A stretch of DNA of 64,000 nt from Erythrocercus mccallii (taxonomy: Eukaryota; Chordata; Aves; Passeriformes; Dicruridae): assembly GCA_013397435.1 (NCBI GenBank), contig VZRG01002074.1, forward strand, positions 62,001 to 126,000. Direction: 5' to 3'. This document shows positions 45,208 through 57,200 of this stretch, piece by piece. Within the stretch, counting starts at the first letter, position 1. Every line of letters begins with the position of its first letter. Made by a program: the position numbers and the translations under genes. Under the pieces are notes generated by a model, which saw nothing but the letters and a program-made list of their open reading frames with translations, made no database searches and was not told where the DNA came from.

Positions 45208-48200
45208 GTAAGGCCGCAGTCAGGCAGAGCCCCTGTCCAGGCAGGGGCAGACCCCTCTCTACTGCCAGCCCATGACATCAGCTTTCCCTCTCTTCTCTCC
45301 TCAGGGCGAACCAACGATGGTAGCGGTACTCCTCGGCCGCTTTACATGGATGTCCAGGCCACCACCCCACTGGTAAGGGCCGCACCGAGCATGGGAAGTG
45401 GAGCGAGGTCCCCACAGTCCCGGTTCTCTCGCCCGAGCGGTGGCGTGTGTCCCGAGCTGCCGTGGGGGACACAGGCGGCGTTCGGCGCCGCCTGTAGCGG
45501 CACAGGCTTTTCCTGTCACCACAGGACAGTCTGGGCATCCCCCGGAAGGGCTGTAGCTACGGCGGGCAGCCCCCTGGATGGGCAGCCCCAGCGCAGCAGG
45601 GCCTGAGCGTGGCGGAGCCTCGATGGGGCTCGCACTGACCTCTGCGGGAGTGGGGACAGGTGTGACAAGCAGGAAGTGAATTCAACCAAAATACTGATCT
45701 GACATTTTTCTGAATATTTTAAGACCTTGTATTTTTTCTGTTCAGAAGAAAGGGCAGATTGGATGGGGCTTGGAGCGACCTGATCTAGTGGAAGGTGCCT
45801 CCCTGTCCGTGGCAGGGATGTGGAACAAGATAAGCTTTAAAATCTTTTCCAGTCCAAACCATTCTCTGATTCTGTTTTCTTGAATGATGCTGTTCTTCTT
45901 TGACCTTCAGTGCAGATCAGGTTTACATGCACAGAACATAATTGCTGAATACTTGTGTTACCTGTAATGTGTAATAGCCTCAAGTTTTCAAGATCAGGCC
46001 TAAGCTAAAGTAAGACACTGCAACAGAAGTGATGCTGATCCTGTGGCAAGGGGACATGTCCAGAGGGAACAGATAAAGTTTTCCTTCTCCTTTTTAAGAC
46101 TGGGTGGTTTGTGTTCCATAGGATCCCAGAGTCCTGGACAGCATGCTCCCATACCTAACAGCCTACTATGGCAACCCCCACTCCAGGACCCATGCTTACG
46201 GCTGGGAGAGTGAGGCTGCCATGGAGAATGCAAGGCAGGTGAGTCTTTGTTTCTCCGTGGTTGTGTTGGTTTTCCTGCTGCTGAGGAAATTCAGGGTCAA
46301 AAGAACCTAAAAAAACCCCAAATCCTGTTCTGTGTGGGCTGGATTTAGCAACTTCCTCTTTGCTTAGCTGTAATTTGATAGATTTTTTGTAGGAAAAAAT
46401 AGAATCATAGAATATTTGAAGATGGAAGGGAATATTGCCCCTCTCCTCTCTCTGTGCAGTCACAGTGGGACTGTGCCAATGCCAGCCATGGCTCTACTCA
46501 CACTCCTGCCAGACTCCAGGTCACTTTGTTAACTGCCTCTGTGCAGGGCATGGGACATGCAAAGGGACCATGATGCAGACACTGAGAGCTTACAGAGCAC
46601 CACAAGGATCATCAACTCCAGCTCTGGCCCTGCACAAGATACCCTAACAATCCCACCGTGTACCTGAAAGCATTGTTCAAACACTCCTTGAACTATGGCA
46701 GGCTTAAGGCTGTAACCACTTCCTTGGGGAGCCTGTTTAGTGCCTGACCTCTCTCTGGGTAAAAAACTTTTCCTAATATCCAGCCTACACTTCCCCTGAC
46801 ACAGCTCTATCTGTTCCCTCAGGCCCTGTCACTGGTCACCAAGAGCAGAGAGCGTCCTCTCTGCTGCCCCTCATAAGGAAGCTGCAGCCCCCAGTGAGGT
46901 CTGATCTCAATTTTCTCTTCTTCAGACCGAAAGAACCAAGTAACCTCAGCTGTTTGTTTTACAGACTCTCCTCTAGACCCTTAACCATTTCATGGCTCTC
47001 CTCTGGATGTTCTCTAATAACTTCATATCCTTATATAGATTTGCCCCAAATTGCCCCCAGGACTCAAGGTGAGGCCACCCCAATGCAGAGCAGAGCAGGA
47101 CAGTCACCCCTTGCTCAGCCAGCAGTGCTGGGCCTGATATCCCCCAGGACAGGGCTGGCCCTTGGGGCTGCCAGGCCACTGCTGGCTGCTGTTCTGTTTG
47201 CCCTCAGCCCAAACTTCCAGGTGTCTTTCTATGGTGCTGCTCTCCAGCCTCTAGTTCCTCAATCTGTCTGGACACCCAGGGTTGTTCAGTCCCAGGTGCA
47301 GAAGCCGGCACTTGCTCCAACAGTGAAATTAGAGCAACTGAAATGGCAGAAACTAATACTTTTAAGTAAAAGTGCCTCAGTATTTTTGGTTTCGTGGAGT
47401 CACAAGCATGTTGCTGCAGTCATTGGACTAACTATGTTTTATCATTCATCTAATCTTAGTGGTTGTAATTTTTGTTTGGAGTAATATGTAATGGGGTTTC
47501 GTCTACTTAAGCTTTTAAATCTATTATAACAGGTTAATGCTTAATACCACTCCTAATGAGTGTGGATTCCTTGTGTATTTTGTAATGCAGATATTTAGAT
47601 TATTTGTAGCATTACTTTGATAGTTACCAGCTGTAATCCTTTTGAAGCTCAAGGAAGTATTCTTGAAAACATCTCACATGTATTTTGCTGTAGTGAATTC
47701 ATTGTATGTTTTCTTAACAAGTCAAATTTGTATTTCTTTTTAAACAGCAAGTTGCAGATTTAATAGGAGCTGATTCACGGGAAATTATATTTACCAGCGG
47801 TGCAACAGAATCTAATAATATGGCAATTAAGGTAGAAGTTTTATACTGATTCTTGTTTATTATGTTAAAATTATGTATTTAAGAACTGTATGCATCTCTC
47901 AACAATTCAAATGTTAATATGTTGGAATATAACATATTGGCATTTCTTGATTTACTTTTTGTGATACTCTGTTATATATGTGGTGGAAATACATGAATGA
48001 ATGTTTTGGTGCCCAGGACATGATTTTGAGGGCATTGTAAAATATTTGATATTTTACCTTACGTTTTAAAATGTTTGATATTTTACCTTATATTTTATCT
48101 AATATTTTATATTTTACCTTATATTTTACCTAATATTTTTTACCAAATACAATACTTCTGCTTATGTAATTAAAATCTTTATTGTGAAATACAGTGGACA

Positions 48201-51200
48201 TGTGGATTAGAAACTTTTTTCTGATGAAGACTAGTATGTGGTTGTTCAGACGTCTCAGTGTTTATGACTCCACTGCAAAAGTTTTCCAAAAAATGGTTTG
48301 GTTAATGGCTTCTACAGCTTAACAGCAATAAACATTTTCACAGAGTTTTTGAGAAGCGAGATGCTTTGAAAAGCAGGTGCTGATGGAGATATGTAGTGTG
48401 GATTATGTGTCAGTACCTTTTAGATTCATGACTTGGGTCAAACAGGAAAGATCCAAATGAACTATAAGTAGTAATTTCTTATTTCCAATCATACTGTGTA
48501 ATGCCTGCTTTCTTCAGTGGCCAATTTCTTTTTCATGGACTGTACCTGACAGGGTGTTGCAAGGTTCTATAAATCCAGAAAAAAGCATATCATTACTACG
48601 CAAACAGAGCACAAATGTGTGTTGGATTCTTGTCGTTCCCTGGAAACAGAAGGTTTTCGCGTCACGTATCTACCTGTTAAAAAAAACGGGCTCATAGATC
48701 TGAAGGTAAGTTGTTACTAACAGAAGAAACTAAAAGAGATTTTTGCTTCAAATTGATGCTCAAAACCTTGTGTCTTTTAGATGAAAAAGAGGAAAGGATG
48801 ATAAATACCACAAAGTAGAATGAGAATCATAGTCAAATCTGTCAGATCTGGAGAAGGATTTTCTGTTCTTTCTGATGTCCTATAGTTTTTCTCAACCAGA
48901 ACATCCACTTCCTGTCCCACCATTCAGCTGCTGCTGTGCAGGTGGAGCTGTTGTGTACTCTATAAGGAGCCCAGTGCTTGAGGCATTGTTACAGTGATTA
49001 CAGTACTTCTGATGGCTGTCCATGAGCCAACCCTTCTGTATGTACTGGCCGCAGCCCTGAGATGTAGAAGTTGTATGTTTTTAGTTCATCATTGACATCC
49101 TGTAGCACAGGGCAGCAACAGCTTTATTCCCAGTACCTCACCTGCCATTGAAGAGCAGTGGTGTGTGTGATGGGACCGATGGATCAGCCTGTGGGCACAA
49201 CGAGTCGTGTTTTCTGAGCATGTTGCTGCAGGTGTGATGTGACTTTTGTATGAAGAGCAGTTCCTTTACAGCCAGCGTCACCTTGGCTAGAATAGGCTTA
49301 AGCTGTTCTGTGGATGATTAATTAATTAAAGAAAATAGTTCAGAGAAATTTAAGGGATATAGCAAAACCTGTTGAGATATGATTTAATCAAGTGGGGTGG
49401 CAGGTGCATCAAAGGGTTAGAACATGCAGAAATGCAATTGATTCACTCCTCTTCTTACAGGCATTTAATGTTCATATGGGTTAGTGTTCTCCCCAGGGCT
49501 GTTTGTCAGAACCCCAGGTGTTTGTTGCAAATGAGGGACTGGTGGTTGAATTGCTGGTAAATTGAAAGTGTGCACAGGAATCCTGCTTCTCTGTTAGTCA
49601 CAGCTATTGTTCCACTGAATCTTTCACCAGGAGCTGGAGGCTGCATTCCAGCCGGATACAAGTTTGGTTTCTGTAATGACTGTAAATAATGAAATAGGAG
49701 TAAAGCAGCCAGTTCATGACATTGGTAAGTACACCGGCTTCTAGATGCCAGCTAAGGTTGCTTCTGCTTCATTTTAGTTAATATTTTCATTCCCAAATGG
49801 TACTGATGCAAAAGATTAGGTGTAATATATCTAAGGAAAAATAATAAGATAAATATTTTAAAATGAAAAATATAATATAAATAAATAATACTGCTGTCCC
49901 ACATAAAAACTGATTTCAAAAGGGAAATGAGAATGAAATTCAGTACCTTTATGGTGATCATTGGAGCAATCATTGCTCTGTGGATGGATCAGCTGCAATT
50001 CTTTGGCTTGTATGATGAATGAAAAAATTGTACAGAATAACTGGCCAAAATTGAGCTTATATACTATAATGATTTATTGAGCACTTGTAGTGTTTAAAAG
50101 GAGAAATGTGTAGGATTTGGAGTGGGAGAGGTTGGAGAGCACCACACTTGGACAATCCTTCCCCAGTATTGTCACATATAGTCAGGAACAATTCCTTTGT
50201 AGGCCAAAAGGCCACTGAAGAGCTATGCTTCTGGAACAGGAGGCAGAGAGAGGGTGAGTCAGGCTCTGAGCCGGCAGGTGGAGTGACAGGAACCTCAGAG
50301 CAGATGAAGGGAGACCCTGGAGGACCATGGTTGGGGGTTGTTGGAGCAAGCAGGGTGAGTGGGTGCCTCTCTGATGATCCTGCAGGTCCCTGGATCCCAG
50401 ATGATTTGTTGATAAAGTTTCTGGTGACAGTAGCAAAACATATACACGTACCCTTTCTGTCCTGGTTTCACCCCAGCTGGCAACCAAGCACCTTGCAGCT
50501 GCTCACTCACTCTCCCACCAGCAGGATCTAGGAGACAATTGGAATGGTAAAAGCTAGGAAACTCATGGATTGAGATAAAGACAGTTTAGTATGGAAAGCA
50601 AAAACCATTCACACAAGCAAAGAAAAACAAAGAATTCTATACTGCTTCCTATGGGCAGGCAAGTGTTCATCCACCTCCAGGAGAGCAGGGCCCCATCCCA
50701 CACAGTGGTGACTTGGGAAGACAAACACCATCACTCCAAACGTCTCCCCCTTCTACCTTCTTCCTCCCAGCTTTCTCTACTGAAAGTGTATGATGTGTGT
50801 CATGTGGTCTGAAATATCCCTTTGGTAGGTTTGGGTCACTTGTCCTGGCTGTGTCTCCTCCCAGTCTCCTGTGTACCCCCAGTCCCCTTGCCAGGATGGC
50901 CGTACAAGGGGCCGAAGAGGCCTTGACTACGCAAGCTGTGGCTAGCAATATCAGAGACATCTCTGTGTTATCATCTCTGTGTTCAGCACAAATCCAAAAC
51001 ACAGCCGTATACTAGCCACTGTGAAGAAAGTTAACTCTACCCTAGCCAAAACCAGCACACCTTCATATTCAAGATGTCTTTTCATTAGATGCTTTGAGAT
51101 TTTAGACAATATTTTGGCTTTGGCTCTGCTCTGGAGCACATATTCCATAGGGTATTGTTTTCTTAGGCTGTGGCAGGCATCTTGTGCACCTGGTTTTCTT

Positions 51201-54200
51201 CTTGCTTAGCTGCTGCATTTATTTTTCGTCATTAAGCTGAAAGAAGCATTTTTGCCAAGGTTTTTCAAGGTTCTGCTTCTTCATTGACAAGCATTTGACC
51301 ATCAATGAGTTGCTTATAGGCTCAAGAGTTATTTTCCTGCTGTGCTTATATTGTCAAGGTCCTTACTATGGTCCTATGTTTAAATGCCAGAGACAGCTGG
51401 TGCCAGCTCTAGTTCCCACAGTATGTTCTCATAACACCTTGATAACAGATGCAACAGGCCAGGCCTGAGGCCTTGCAGAGGGAGCCTGAGGCCCTGTTAC
51501 TATGTGGCGTGTGGCCTGGTATTGCCTGTGGCCTGACCATGCTGGACCACAGGACGGTTGTTTATCCTGTGAAGTATCATGTTGAACCTCTTGTGCAGAG
51601 GAGAGGTCTTGGATGCAGCTGTGCAGATTCTGTGAAAGATGCATTGTGATTTTTGTGATGACAGAAATAAATAATAGTTATGTTTGTTGCCCATGATTAA
51701 TGCATTATTTTGCTCCTTCATATGTTCATATGCTCAGCTGATTTCAAGTGGTAGTAATAAGTGTGTGTGTCACAATTCTGAGAATGTTTTTGAAGCTGAG
51801 TGTTGGAAAATAGAGGAAGTGATATAAAAATATATGGCAAATACAGACTTGAAGGCTGGCTTGTACTGGATGTTGAGAAGAAAAAGAATCAAGAAAAAAA
51901 ACTGTCCAACTGTGGAGTCATTCCTGTGTGGAGACTTTGATACTTCATGCAACCATTTGTTCTTAAACTTGTTAGGTGTGGGTTTGGAAATAATCTCAAT
52001 TCTTAACAGTAGAAGACTTTTTAACTTCTCAACTGGAGAAATTTAGTGTAGTCTGACCTGCCTAAACCTATGCCAAGGTATCAGCTACAGTAGTCTGTGC
52101 ACAGCTTTAGCCACTTCACTGTAAAAGAAACATCACAGCCCCAGTGTCTGCCTTTGTCACCTCAGATACCTCAATAACTTGCTGTCATTTTAGATTCACC
52201 AATGCTTTAGATCCATCGCTGGAATCTTTGGGATCATAGCAATTAGTTAAGATAATCTGGTTTTGGTTTGGTGTTTTTACTACAGGTGAGATATGCCGTG
52301 CACGTAAGGTTTTCTTCCACACGGATGCTGCACAAGCGATTGGTAAAATTCCTATGGACGTCAACAACATGAAAATTGACCTAATGAGCATCAGTGGCCA
52401 TAAAATTTATGGGCCCAAAGGTATTCGCTGAAGTGCTTTATAGGGAATTGTTTTCTTATCTACCTTAAGGCAACTACACAAGGTGTGAAGTCATATAGTG
52501 TCAGTTACTTAAGCCGTGGAAAACTGTTCTGGGTGGTGTTAAACAGACGTCAGAGTAGCTCAGGCACTGCTGCCAGCATAGAGCTGCAGTAAGTAGATCT
52601 TCAGTGCTAGGTGGGTTGAGGTGCCATCACTGAAGGAAGAAACAGTGTTGTACAGTGGTGGCAGCATTACAGCAGTGGTGTTTTCAGGAGTCATCTGCTT
52701 GATGCGAAGCAGAACTGATGCTGAAATGATTGAAATTAAATCACTTGGGTTAGGGCAAAGTTTAGACCAGAGTGTGACTTGCAACAAGGAGACCAAAAGG
52801 TAACTGGTGATTTTTGATTGTTTTCTACTTCCAGTGGCTTCATTCCCCCAACTCATTTTTGTGCATTTTCTTTGCAGAATGGGATTTAATATCCAGCTAT
52901 GCATTTTCTGGTTGACTCACAAATACTAAAAATCCATCTATTATTATTGTCAAGGTCCCTTTGGGTTGTGACAACGGATGCTAGAGAGCCAGAAAACAGG
53001 TTTGCTGGGTGCTATGTGCTATTCGAAACAGAAGACTAAATTCTTATTTTTCAGCTTTTTTTTTTCTGTGTGAATTCTGCTGAGAGCTGAAGACATTATC
53101 TCTGGACAGAAACTAAGTTTTTAACCAGCAATTTTGGATATGTGACAGACATAAATTTTCACCATTTGTTATGCCTGGAAGTTGCAACTGTCCTTTTTGT
53201 GGTGACAGTTCTTAAGTGTACCAGGGCACTTGAAGATGTGAAAATTTGGTTTCTAGGTGAGGAGAGTACAGCATTAAATTGACTGACTAGCAAAACTGGA
53301 TCATCTAATCCACTTTGGAAAATTTCTGCTACTAATGAGTCTTCCTAATAAAAAGAAAGCAAGAGGACTCCTGGGAATGGTGCTGGCCTAGTAATCCAGG
53401 GAAAGAATTTGGAAGTCAGTAAGAGAACGTTAGTGAATGCACATAAAAACTGCAGTGCGAGGGGCTGAACTTTAGCTGGGTACAGGAATTGTGGGGAGGA
53501 AGGGAAGCTCTGAGTCCTTGAGTGACTGAAGCAGAGTGGAAGAAGCTGAGCTCCCATGGCTGAAGCTCTGTGAGCTTGAACATGATCACTGGGGAAAAAC
53601 ACCATTTCCTAGAAAATAATACTGAACCTTGTTCACTTTATTTTTCTCCAGTTAAGTGTCCACGTGTGTGTTTGCTGTGGAAATAAGGAGTCTCTGTTCA
53701 TAATGTCAGAACTCTAGGCATATGGTAAAACAGCTGTCCTTGCTTCCAAGGGGTTGGTGCTCTTTATGTTCGCCGCCGACCACGTGTCAGACTAGAACCG
53801 TTGCAGAGTGGGGGAGGCCAGGAGAGAGGACTTCGATCTGGGACTGTGCCCACACCTCTAGCAGTGGGACTGGGGGCAGCATGTGAAGTGGCACAGCAAG
53901 AAATGGAGGTATGTGCAACAAGGTACTTGTCCTGGGTTCCAGAAAATAGTATAACAGCGCCATTTAGGTCTTGGATTCCTTAGGTCCTTTTGCATCCATA
54001 TAACTGAATTAAATTTGATTCTCATGTTTTAGCATTAAGTGAATGTTCTGAGAATTTAAGGAATGTTTTTGGGTAATTTTAAGTTCTTTCTAAAGCTTCT
54101 TTTTTCTTGAAGTGGTCTGAGTCATAGTTTTCTACAACAAGGCTACAATTGACAATCAGTTTTAGTGAAATATTGCTTTTATGTGCTTGTATTTACTTCT

Positions 54201-57200
54201 CCATTATGCACATGTATTAGCAGCATCTTTGAAATTACTGTCATGTTTATGTAATGTATATTGAAAAAATAAGACTTCCCAGTCCGTTATTATATATGTT
54301 GTACCTATTAAGTATACATTCAAGTTTACTGCCACTTTGCAACTAAGAATTTATTCTCTTTTTTCCTAGCTTGGACAGTAAAGTTTGCTTGCTAGGTTTG
54401 GTGTCTGAGCCTCTGTATGTTGCTACATTGATTTGTGGCCACCAATATCTTCCTTACAGCTGGAATGTAAAAATACTTACAGTGACAGGGATGCATAGGC
54501 CAGATGTCTGCACCCAAAGGATTGAGCTTCTTTCCAGGAGACAGGCAGAATTCCACCATCTGAACTGTGTGGTTATGGAAGTTGAGGCTGGGGAGCCTGC
54601 AGAGTCTGAATTCTGCACAAGCCTCAGATCTGGATTATCCTTCTTGCCTGGCAGAGTTACGGCATTTTAAAACCAACTGGTGTTGGAGCTAGCCTGGTTT
54701 TAATTTTTTCAGATGTAAACAAGCATGAATTGCACGTGTGCATGTGGCCAGTTCTGTGTGCCAAAGCTGATCCCAGACCTTACTGCTTTCTTGGTATAAG
54801 TGACCTCATTTTTCAGTCTAGAACAAGACACTGCACATGGGCAGTTCTCACCGTGCAGGTTACTTATTGTAAAAGCTGAGTTCATAGTAATTTGCAAGTC
54901 CATATCTTTCTGTGGTACAGTTAGAGAGCTCCTGGGAAATAAGAGGCACTTGCTGTAATAGATGCCCTTTCTTGTGCAAAATGCATCATCTTCTGCATTG
55001 CCTAACTTGTCTTTAAATCCAAATAACTCAGTGCTTTTATGAAAGGCAGCTTGTGTAGGTAGATCTTTCTGAATGGTTTGAAACATTAGTGAAGACTGAG
55101 CTAGCTAGGAGCCAAGGGGTTATTCTCTTTTAAAAGTGTCTAGAGCAGGCAAAGTTTGACAGTTTGAATTTCAGCTGTGTTCTTTATCTTGTCTGGCCAA
55201 ACTCAGTTACTTAATTCTGCTTGCAGCTGGTGACACAAAGCAGTTTGGATGAGGTTAAGCTATACAGTGTTTATTATTTGTGTCTTTTCTGGTTTCTCTG
55301 GTAGTATGACCATAAGCGAATCTTACAACTGGCAGAACGACTGGTTACAAAAATAATGAATGAAGTTCCTGATGTGGTGATGAATGGAGATCGAGAGCAT
55401 CGCTATCCAGGTAACTCAAGCAAAATTCTGAGCCTATTAGTACTGTCTGGCTCCTTGGTGTTAATGGCTGTGGCTGAATAATGCACTTGAGCACATGATG
55501 GAAGTCCTGGCTTTCAGGGGACAAATTTGCCTGAGATTTTAGTTGATGGATTCTTTTTTCTATTTCATTTATTTGTATGTAGGATGCATCAATTTATCTT
55601 TTGCATATGTGGAAGGGGAGAGTCTTCTGATGGCTCTGAAAGATGTGGCTCTGTCTTCAGGAAGGTATGTGGAATTTATGGGAAGGATAGCAGTGTATTT
55701 TTGAGAGAAAGTAGCATCTGCTATTGAAGGTAAAATCTGAGTAGTAGATTTTTCCTCTGTGCCCGTATTTGCATATTCAGTCAATGAGTCAGCCTGGCAT
55801 TGATTACATTCTACAGTGGTGTTTAAGTGACACATTTCAACTGAAGGTCAAATTTACTTATCCTGGAAGAAAAAAACAACAAACAAAACTAACCAAAAAA
55901 ATACCATAACAAAAAGACCCCCACAAAAACTAACCCAGAAATTCCTACCTACTGCCCTTGCAAACTGGTTATTTGAGTAGTCTTGACTTGTACTGGTAAC
56001 ACTTTCATTCTAAAGGCCACCAAGATTTGAACAGCTTCTATTCTTTGGCAGATTTTAACTGTAATTAGTGAGGCTGAGCATGTATCTGAATTAAATCAGC
56101 TTATAGTTCCTGTGTTAAATGCAAAAGCAAGAAAGAATAGTGCATGTGCTTTTATGGAGCTCTCCTGGCTACAGGAGTGATAAATAATATTTCAGTTACC
56201 AAGACAAACCTGATGTTCATGATGAAATGAATGAAGTGTAATTCCTTCCTTCACCTTTGAGAACAAAGCAGTCAGCATATCCTGATTAGAAACTGGTTGG
56301 CACTATGAGCAGGAAGAACAAGTCTCCACATGACCATCCCTGAAGCCAAACACTTCTGTAATGTGAAGATCTCTTCTGACTCTCTTTGTGGCACCACGTG
56401 TTGTACCAGTAAAAACTGAGTCACAGCATGTAACCAATTCTGTATACTGCTGCAAGGTGGAAGCTCTCTGTTGACAACTGCAATCATCTTGCTCTGGATC
56501 CCTCTGTGCACTGTTTTTCATTTATTTGTTCTGCTGCCAAACAGCAGCTTGTGAAGCTTTTTTTTTTCCTTTTATGTTCTTGGCACGTTACCTTCTCTGG
56601 ATAGTTTCAATCTTTGTCTTTTATTCACAGCCTCTATTTCAGCTACCTCTTAATCTGCATTCCTGCTGCCTCTGTTTATTCTTGTGTATTATCTGTATTC
56701 TCTCTCCTTTCTTTATGCTCCTAATTTATTACTCTCATTTCTTGATAATGCCTGCCTCTTGTATTCTTTTTCTTAAGTAGCAGAAATATCACTTTACTTG
56801 CTTGTATTCACTTGTGGTTTCTAGGAGGATGGGGAAGCTGATACAGGGTGTTGCAAAGAGGTAAGTGACCTGTTCTTTGTTGGAGGAGACTAAGCAAGTC
56901 TGACATTTCCCTGCCTTCCCTTTCCCAGTGCTTGCACATCAGCCTCTCTGGAACCTTCCTATGTTTTGCGGGCAATTGGAACAGATGAAGACTTGGCTCA
57001 CTCGTCTATAAGGTGTGTGGTGTGGTCTGCCCTAATGCTTCCGAATATCTGTCTTTCCTGATAAAAGCAAATTATAGATTTGTTCCGCTCCCTCCATATC
57101 CTTGTTATTCAGTTCCTTAATGATTTTCTTTTGGTTTAGGTTTGGCATTGGTCGTTTCACTACAGAAGAAGAAGTGGATTATACAGTGCAGAAGTGCATA

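Larger units (their letters stand above)
44560..45620. promoter_or_regulatory. Bidirectional CpG-island promoter ROMO1/NFS1
   Basis: A CpG-rich block of about 1 kb covers the first exons of both genes, which point away from each other. The ROMO1 leader and the NFS1 ATG (45081) are about 50-100 bp apart, so the two start sites must share core elements. No TATA box is evident. Long frames on both strands here (163, 218 and 154 codons) arise from GC richness. Confidence 0.85.
46239..47747 (+). other. NFS1: NFS1 intron 3, mostly a CR1 LINE
   Basis: About 60% of this intron is a 5'-truncated CR1 on the - strand, itself interrupted by copy B of the unclassified repeat. The rest is AT-rich without recognised features. 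Confidence 0.85.

Noticed and set aside
44658..45314. 218-codon antisense frame with an Arg-Ser run
   Set aside because: The run is the reverse reading of the NFS1 GGGATC repeat; the frame crosses NFS1 exon 1 and the shared promoter.
43735..46601. Similar peptides (NCLCAG...GTCKGTMMQTLRAY) read from both copies of the unclassified repeat, hinting at a small gene family
   Set aside because: The copies differ by a 4-bp gap that shifts frame upstream; similarity reflects shared DNA, not protein constraint.
46894..47484. 196-codon + strand frame
   Set aside because: Antisense reading of a CR1 LINE.
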